64,000 nt of DNA, taken from Glandiceps talaboti. Its lineage: Eukaryota > Hemichordata > Enteropneusta > Spengelidae. The notes beneath the pieces are model-generated. The model made no database searches and was not told where the DNA came from. It saw nothing but the letters and a program-made list of their open reading frames with translations. Shown here piece by piece: positions 56,813 through 64,000 of the stretch. Numbering within the stretch: the stretch's first letter is position 1; every line of letters starts with the position of its first letter. The stretch spans positions 7,202,399-7,266,398 of the forward strand of contig NC_135567.1 of the NCBI RefSeq assembly GCF_964340395.1, read 5' to 3'. The position numbers and the translations under genes were made by a program.

Positions 56813-59800
56813 GAACTGCCAATCAGTACTCAGTTGAAAGACACTGAACAACCAATCAGTACACAGTTGATAGAAACCTAACTACCTATCAGTACACAGT
56901 TGATAGACACTGAACAACCAATCAGTACACAGTTGATAGATACTGAACTACCAATCAGTACACAGTTGATAGACACTGAACAACCAATCAGTACACAGTT
57001 GATAGATACCGAACTACCAATCAGTACACAGTTGATAGACACTGAACAACCAATCAGTACACAGTTGAAAGACACTGAACAACCAATCAGTACACAGTTG
57101 AAAGACTCTGAACTACCAATCAGTACACAGGTGAAAGACACTGAACAACCAATCAGTACACAGTTGATAGACACCGAACTACCAATCAGTACACAGTTGA
57201 AAGACACTGAACTACCAATCAGTACACAGTTGATAGACACTGAACAACCAATCAGTACACAGTTGAAAGACACTGAACTACCAATCATTACACAGTTGAA
57301 AGACACTGAACTACCAATCAGTACACAGTTGATAGACACTGAACAACCAATCAGTACACAGTTGATAGACACTGAACTACCAATCAGTACACAGTTGATA
57401 GATACCTAACTACCAATCAGTACACAGTTGAAAGACACCTAACTACCAATCAGTACACAGTTGATAGACACTGAACTACCAATCAGTACACAGTTAATAG
57501 ACACCTAACAACCAATCAGTACACAGTTGATAGATACCTAACTACCAATCAGTACACAGTTGATAGACACCTAACTACCAATCAGTACACAGTTGATAGA
57601 CACTGAACAACCAATCAGTACACGGTTGATAGATACCTAACTACCAATCAGTACAAAGTTGATAGATACCTAACTACCAATCAGTACACAGTTGATAGAC
57701 ACTGAACAACCAATCAGTACACAGTTGAAAGACACTGAACAACCAATCAGTACACAGTTGATAGACACCTAACTACCAATCAGTACACAGTTGAAAGACA
57801 CTGAACTACCAATCAGTACACAGTTGATAGACACTGAACAACCAATCAGTACACAGTTGAAAGACACTGAACTACCAATCAGTACACAGTTGATAGACAC
57901 TGAACAACCAATCAGTACACAGTTGAAAGACACTGAACTACCAATCAGTACACAGTTGATAGACACTGAACAACCAATCAGTACACAGTTGATAGACACC
58001 TAACTACCAATCAGTACACAGTTGATAGACACTGAACAACCAATCAGTACACAGTTGAAAGACACCTAACTACCAATCAGTACACAGTTGATAGACACCG
58101 AACTACCAATCAGTACACAGTTGATAGACACTGAACAACCAATCAGTACACAGTTGAAGGACACCTAACTACCAATCAGTACACAGTTGATAGACACTGA
58201 ACAACCAATCAGTACACAGTTGAAAGACACCTAACTACCAATCAGTACACAGTTGATAGACACTGAACAACCAATCAGTACACAGTTGAAAGACACCTAA
58301 CTACCAATCAGTACACAGTTGATAGACACTGAACAACCAATCAGTACACAGTTGAAAGACACCTAACTACCAATCAGTACACAGTTGATAGACACTGAAC
58401 AACCAATCAGTACACAGTTGAAAGACACCTAACTACCAATCAGTACACAGTTGATAGACACTGAACAACCAATCAGTACACAGTTGAAAGACACTGAACA
58501 ACCAATCAGTACACAGTTGATAGACACTGAACAACCAATCAGTACACAGTTGAAAGACACTGAACAACCAATCAGTACACAGTTGATAGACACCTAACTA
58601 CCAATCAGTACACAGTTGAAAGACACTGAACTACCAATCAGTACACAGTTGATAGATACCTAACTACCAATCAGTACACAGTTGATAGATACCTAACTAC
58701 CAATCAGTACACAGTTGATAGACACTGAACAACCAATCAGTACACAGTTGAAAGACACCTAACTACCAATCAGTACACAGTTGATAGACACTGAACAACC
58801 AATCAGTACACAGTTGAAAGACACCTAACTACCAATCAGTACACAGTTGATAGACACCGAACTACCAATCAGTACACAGTTGATAGACACTGAACAACCA
58901 ATCAGTACACAGTTGATAGACACCTAACTACCAATCAGTACACAGTTGATAGACACTGAACAACCAATCAGTACACAGTTGATAGACACTGAACAACCAA
59001 TCAGTACACAGTTGATAGATACCTAACAACCAATCAGTACACAGTTGAAAGACACTGAACAACCAATCAGTACACAGTTGATAGACACCTAACTACCAAT
59101 CAGTACACAGTTGATAGACACTGAACAACCAATCAGTACACAGTTGATAGACACTGAACAACCAATCAGTACACAGTTGATAGACACCTAACTACCAATC
59201 AGTACACAGTTGATAGACACTGAACAACCAATCAGTACAGTTGATAGATACTGAACAACCAATCAGTACACAGTTGATAGACACTGAACAACCAATCAGT
59301 ACACAGTTGATAGATACCTAACAACCAATCAGTACACAGTTGAAAGACACTGAACAACCAATCAGTACACAGTTGATAGACACCTAACTACCAATCAGTA
59401 CACAGTTGATAGACACTGAACAACCAATCAGTACACAGTTGATAGACACTGAACAACCAATCAGTACACAGTTGATAGACACCTAACTACCAATCAGTAC
59501 ACAGTTGATAGACACTGAACAACCAATCAGTACACAGTTGATAGACACCTAACTACCAATCAGTACACAGTTGATAGACACTGAACAACCAATCAGTACA
59601 CAGTTGATAGACACTGAACAACCAATCAGTACACAGTTGATAGACACCTAACTACCAATCAGTACACAGTTGATAGACACCTAACTACCAATCAGTACAC
59701 AGTTGATAGACACTGAACAACCAATCAGTACACAGTTGATAGACACTGAACAACCAATCAGTACACAGTTGATAGACACTGAACAACCAATCAGTACACA

Positions 59801-62545
59801 GTTGAAAGACACTGAACAACCAATCAGTACACAGGTGAAAGACACTGAACAACCAATCAGTACACAGTTGAAAGACACCTAACTACCAATCAGTACACAG
59901 TTGATAGACACCTAACTACCAATCAGTACACAGTTGATAGACACTGAACAACCAATCAGTACACAGTTGATAGACACTGAACAACCAATCAGTACACAGT
60001 TGATAGACACCTAACTACCAATCAGTACATAGTTGATAGACACTGAACAACCAATCAGTACACAGTTGATAGACACTGAACAACCAATCAGTACACAGTT
60101 GATAGACACCTAACTACCAATGAGTACACAGTTGATAGACACTGAACTGCCAATCAGTACACAGTTGATAGATACCTAACTACCAATCAGTACATAGTTG
60201 ATAGACACTGAACTACCAATCAGTACACAGTTGATAGACACTGAACAACCAATCAGTACACAGTTGATAGATACCTAACTACCAATCAGTACACAGTTGA
60301 AAGACACTGAACTGCCAATCAGTACACAGTTGATAGACACTGAACAACAAATCAGTACACAGTTGATAGACACTGAACTACCAATCAGTACACAGTTGAT
60401 AGACACTGAACAACCAATCAGTACACAGTTGATAGATACCTAACTACCAATCAGTACACAGTTGAAAGACACTGAAAAACCAATCAGTACACAGTTGAGA
60501 GACACCTAACTACCAATCAGTACACAGTTGATAGACACTGAACAACCAATCAGTACACAGTTGATAGACACCTAACTACCAATCAGTACACAGTTGAAAG
60601 ACACTGAACAACCAATCGGTACACAGTTGATAGACACCTAACTACCAATCAGAACACAGTTGATAGACACTGAACAACCAATCAGTACACAGTTGATAGA
60701 CACTGAACAACCAATCAGGACACAGTTGATAGACACCTAACTACCAATCAGTACACAGTTGAAAGACACTGAACAACCAATCAGTACACAGTTGATAGAC
60801 ACCTAACTACCAATCAGTACATAGTTGATAGACACTGAACAACCAATCAGTACACAGTTGATAGACACTGATCAACCAATCAGTACACAGTTGATAGACA
60901 CTGAACAACCAATCAGTACACAGTTGATAGATACCTAACTACCAATCAGTACACAGTTGAAAGACACTGGACAACCAATCAGTACACACTTGAAAGACAC
61001 TGAACAACCAATCAGTACACAGTTGATAGACACCTAACTACCAATCAGTACACAGTTGATAGACACTGAACAACCAATCAGTACACAGTTGAAAGACACT
61101 GAACTACCAATGAGTACACAGTTGATAGACACTGAACAACCAATCAGTACACAGTTGATAGATACCTAACTACCAATCAGTACACAGTTGATAGACACTG
61201 AACAACCAATCAGTACACAGTTGATAGACACTGAACTACCAATCAGTACACAGTTGATAGACACCTAACTACCAATCAGTACACAGTTGATAGACACTGA
61301 ACAACCAATCAGTACACAGTTGATAGACACCTAACTACCAATCAGTACACAGTTGATAGACACTGAACAACCAATCAGTACACAGTTGATAGACACCTAA
61401 CTACCAATCAGTACATAGTTGATAGACACTGAACAACCAATCAGTACACAGTTGATAGACACTGAACAACCAATCAGTACACAGTTGATAGACACTGAAC
61501 AACCAATCAGTACACAGTTGATAGACACCTAACTACCAATCAGTACACAGTTGAAAGACACTGAACAACCAATCAGTACACAGTTGATAGACACCTAACT
61601 ACCAATCAGTACACAGTTGATAGACACTGAACAACCAATCAGTACACAGTTGAAAGACACTGAACAACCAATCAGTACACAGTTGATAGACACCTAACTA
61701 CCAATCAGAACACAGTTGATAGACACTGAACAACCAATCAGTACACAGTTGATAGACACTGAACAACCAATCAGTACACAGTTGATAGACACCTAACTAC
61801 CAATCAGTACACAGTTGAAAGACACTGAACAACCAATCAGTACACAGTTGATAGACACCTAACTACCAATCAGTACATAGTTGATAGACACTGAACAACC
61901 AATCAGTACACAGTTGATAGACACTGATCAACCAATCAGTACACAGTTGATAGACACTGAACAACCAATCAGTACACAGTTGATAGATACCTAACTACCA
62001 ATCAGTACACAGTTGAAAGACACTGAACAACCAATCAGTACACAGTTGAAAGACACTGAACAACCAATCAGTACACAGTTGATAGACACTGAACAACCAA
62101 TCAGTACACAGTTGAAAGACACTGAACTACCAATGAGTACACAGTTGATAGACACTGAACAACCAATCAGTACACAGTTGAAAGACACTGAACTACCAAT
62201 CAGTACACAGTTGAAAGACACTGAACTACCAATCAGTACACAGTTGATAGACACTGAACAACCAATCAGTACACAGTTGATAGACACTGAACAACCAATC
62301 AGTACACAGTTGAAAGACACTGAACTACCAATCAGTACACAGTTGATAGACACTGAACAACCAATCAGTACACAGTTGATAGATACCTAACTACCAATCA
62401 GTACACAGTTGATAGACACTGAACAACCAATCAGTACACAGTTGATAGACACTGAACAACCAATCAGTACACAGTTGATAGACACCTAACTACCAATCAG
62501 TACACAGTTGATAGACACTAAACTACCGATCAGTACATAGTTCAA
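56813..62545 (+). repeat. 33-bp coding-type minisatellite, about 170 copies (QLIDTEQPIST)
   Basis: The unit contains AGTACACAGTTGATAGACAC and TGAACAACCAATC, 33 bp or 11 codons. In one frame it reads QLIDTEQPIST or QLKDTELPIST. A second class has ACACCTAACTACCA, giving an in-frame TAA (IDT-stop-LPIST), and alternates with stop-free units, often as 66-bp dimers. A 2-bp loss near 59236 shifts the frame. From there on the peptide frame equals that of the acidic region starting at 62549. Open stretches remain at 56900-57409, 57791-58003 and 62013-62390. AGAACACAG (60651 and 61707) and CTGATCAACC (60868 and 61924) are each 1,056 bp apart (32 units), a higher-order repeat. Confidence 0.95.
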
Positions 62546-64000
62546 AGACAGAGATGTACAAAGTGATGAGTGTGTTCCAGAAACATACTATGAGACTAAT
62601 ACATTTGAAACCTTTCCTGCCCTGCAAAGTCTCACACCAGTAATTCACTCACCTATGGATGTTGATGACTCAATATTGAAAAAGCCTAAGCCATCAAGTG
62701 ATGTGTATGCTGTTGAGACTGACTTGGAATCTGATTCATCAGAAATATTTGATATCCTGCCAATTCACACTAGAATATTCATGATGAAAAATAAGAAACA
62801 ACAATTAGAGTCAACAGTGTTTCCTAAATCTGTAGGTGTACCAAAGGTCAAAGTAACTAGGGAAATTGATAACATTCAGACTGAAAACTCAACATCAAAT
62901 AGAATCATAGACACATGTATCCCTTTGGTAACATCAGATAAGGCTAATTGTTGCAATAATATTGTTGATTATACAGACTCTGAAGTTGACATTATTGATG
63001 ATTCTGATTCTGATCCAGACTACGTGCCTTCCCCAGACAGAGTTGACTTAACTGATTGTAGTGATTCAGATCAATAAACTGATCCAAGTTCAGAATGTAC
63101 ACCAATACCAGATAACATTATAGTGCCTGATAGTTCAGAGATAGGCAATGATATACAATTGACAACATCAACCAAGAGGGCTGCCACGAAGAAAAAATAT
63201 TGGCCAAAATGCACAACAAGTTGCCAGTAAGAGACATGTTGATAGGGCAGCAACCAAGTCCTCACATTGTGCAAAAACAATTCAGAGTTCCAATATATCA
63301 TCATCATCCAGCCCATCAAGAAAAAGAAAGCATATCAAAGTTTTAACTACAAACAATACTGGGAAAAGAAAGTGGGATAAACATCAGTACTGTGTTTATT
63401 GCCTAAAGGACTATGGAAAACTACCATGCCATTTGAAACAAAATCATAGCAATGAATCCGAAGTTTCTGATTCATTCAGTTTTCCTACAGGTAGCAAAGA
63501 ATGAAGCCTTCTATTAAAGAAACTTTTGATCTAAGGTAATCACACTCATAATCTCAGGGTATTGCAAGAGGCTGGGGGGGGGAGGGGTTCATCATACCAT
63601 GCAAATGTCCAACACATGCAGTAAAAGTGGAAGACTATTTACCATGTGAATTTTGCTTTGGGTATTTTATCAGAGGTGATCTGTGGAAACACCAAAAGTC
63701 TTGAGATTTAAAACCTACAATATATGGATCATCAAAATGCAGAGCACAGGGAAGGTCAGTACATTTGTTACCAATTTGTCAAGCAGCAAATCAAGGTTTG
63801 ATGGACAATGTGCTACCAAAGATGAACCAGGATGAAATTGCTAGAGTTGTACGAAGTGATCAACTGTGATATTGCAGCAAGTTGCAAGCTTATACAAGAA
63901 ACAAGGAGCGGAACGTTACTACTATATCAGTCAAAAGCTATGAGAATTGGGTAGATTTGTCATCTCAATGAGAAAGATCAGTAAAGGAGAAGTGACATCT
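62546..64000 (+). pseudogene. Transposon-like protein: acidic region, C2H2 finger, DYLPC zinc domain; runs off the window
   Basis: The frame runs directly on from the 33-bp array: IST, a TAG, then FKDRDVQSDECVPETYYETN, through ATG 62655, to TAA at 63075-63077. It is Asp/Ser/Glu-rich (DYTDSEVDIIDDSDSDPDYV). A later frame (about 63190-63504) has a basic SRKRKH and a CX2CX9HX4H finger (YCVYCLKDYGKLPCHLKQNH). Another (about 63585-63705) has PCKCPTHAVKVEDYLPCEF and GYFIRGDLWKHQKS, ending in TGA where a Cys codon is expected. Near 63900 ISQKL(stop)ELGRFVISM continues. The DYLPCxxC...LWxH and YISQKMRELGR words fit a transposon-derived family with a recombinase-like C-terminus, from memory; the exact class is unknown. 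At least four stops or frameshifts show it is dead. Confidence 0.55.

Overview
This window is nuclear DNA of an animal, most likely a marine invertebrate (hemichordate, lancelet or lophotrochozoan; I cannot decide which). The evidence is AT-rich non-coding DNA with CA, GACA and GACG microsatellites, short phase-0 exons with canonical GT/AG borders and multi-kilobase introns, a LINE tail, a SINE with a tRNA-like head, MITEs, and decayed proteins of several animal transposon classes. No long intact host gene, rRNA or functional tRNA gene was found. Tandem arrays cover roughly 40-45 % of the window.

Minus strand: four exons (53863-53961, 43568-43657, 35914-36006, 3224-3316) each encode one ankyrin repeat of 30-33 residues and are all in phase 0. 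Reading down the minus strand they alternate between a TSLHYAA-type and an LIxAxxSG-type repeat. The flanking intron DNA of the two TSLHYAA-type exons is alignable, as is that of the two LIxAxxSG-type exons, so part of an ankyrin gene (or two neighbouring paralogues) arose by segmental duplication. The introns have filled with satellites and transposons.

Plus strand, 25.0-32.3 kb: a broken Gag/nucleocapsid/protease unit (helix-hairpin-helix, Pro/Gln-rich linker, Gag, CCHC knuckle, aspartic protease) is followed by a second degenerate unit. That unit has an integrase zinc domain interrupted by an intron, a jump over the missing catalytic core to an SHLKPY tail, a 2.1-kb array of 14-codon repeats, then a Ulp1-like cysteine protease and a PHD finger. 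Its order resembles Ginger-type transposons. At 62.5-64.0 kb another decayed transposon-like zinc-finger protein is preceded by a 5.7-kb array of 11-codon repeats in the same frame. The two cases suggest minisatellites that grew inside transposon coding sequence and were later invaded by stop-bearing units.

Other relics are a tyrosine-recombinase retroelement (41-42.8 kb), a hAT transposase fragment (54.4-54.7 kb), a LINE 3' end (19.87-20.76 kb), a repeat family with ends like TAGCACAACTG (at least seven partial or full copies), a TTAA-flanked MITE whose empty site is also in the window, and two TA-flanked MITEs. The largest arrays are a 48-bp satellite at 9.18-17.93 kb with higher-order repeats of about 1.61 kb, a 48-bp satellite at 36.3-39.2 kb, and the 33-bp satellite at 56.8-62.5 kb with a 1,056-bp higher-order repeat.
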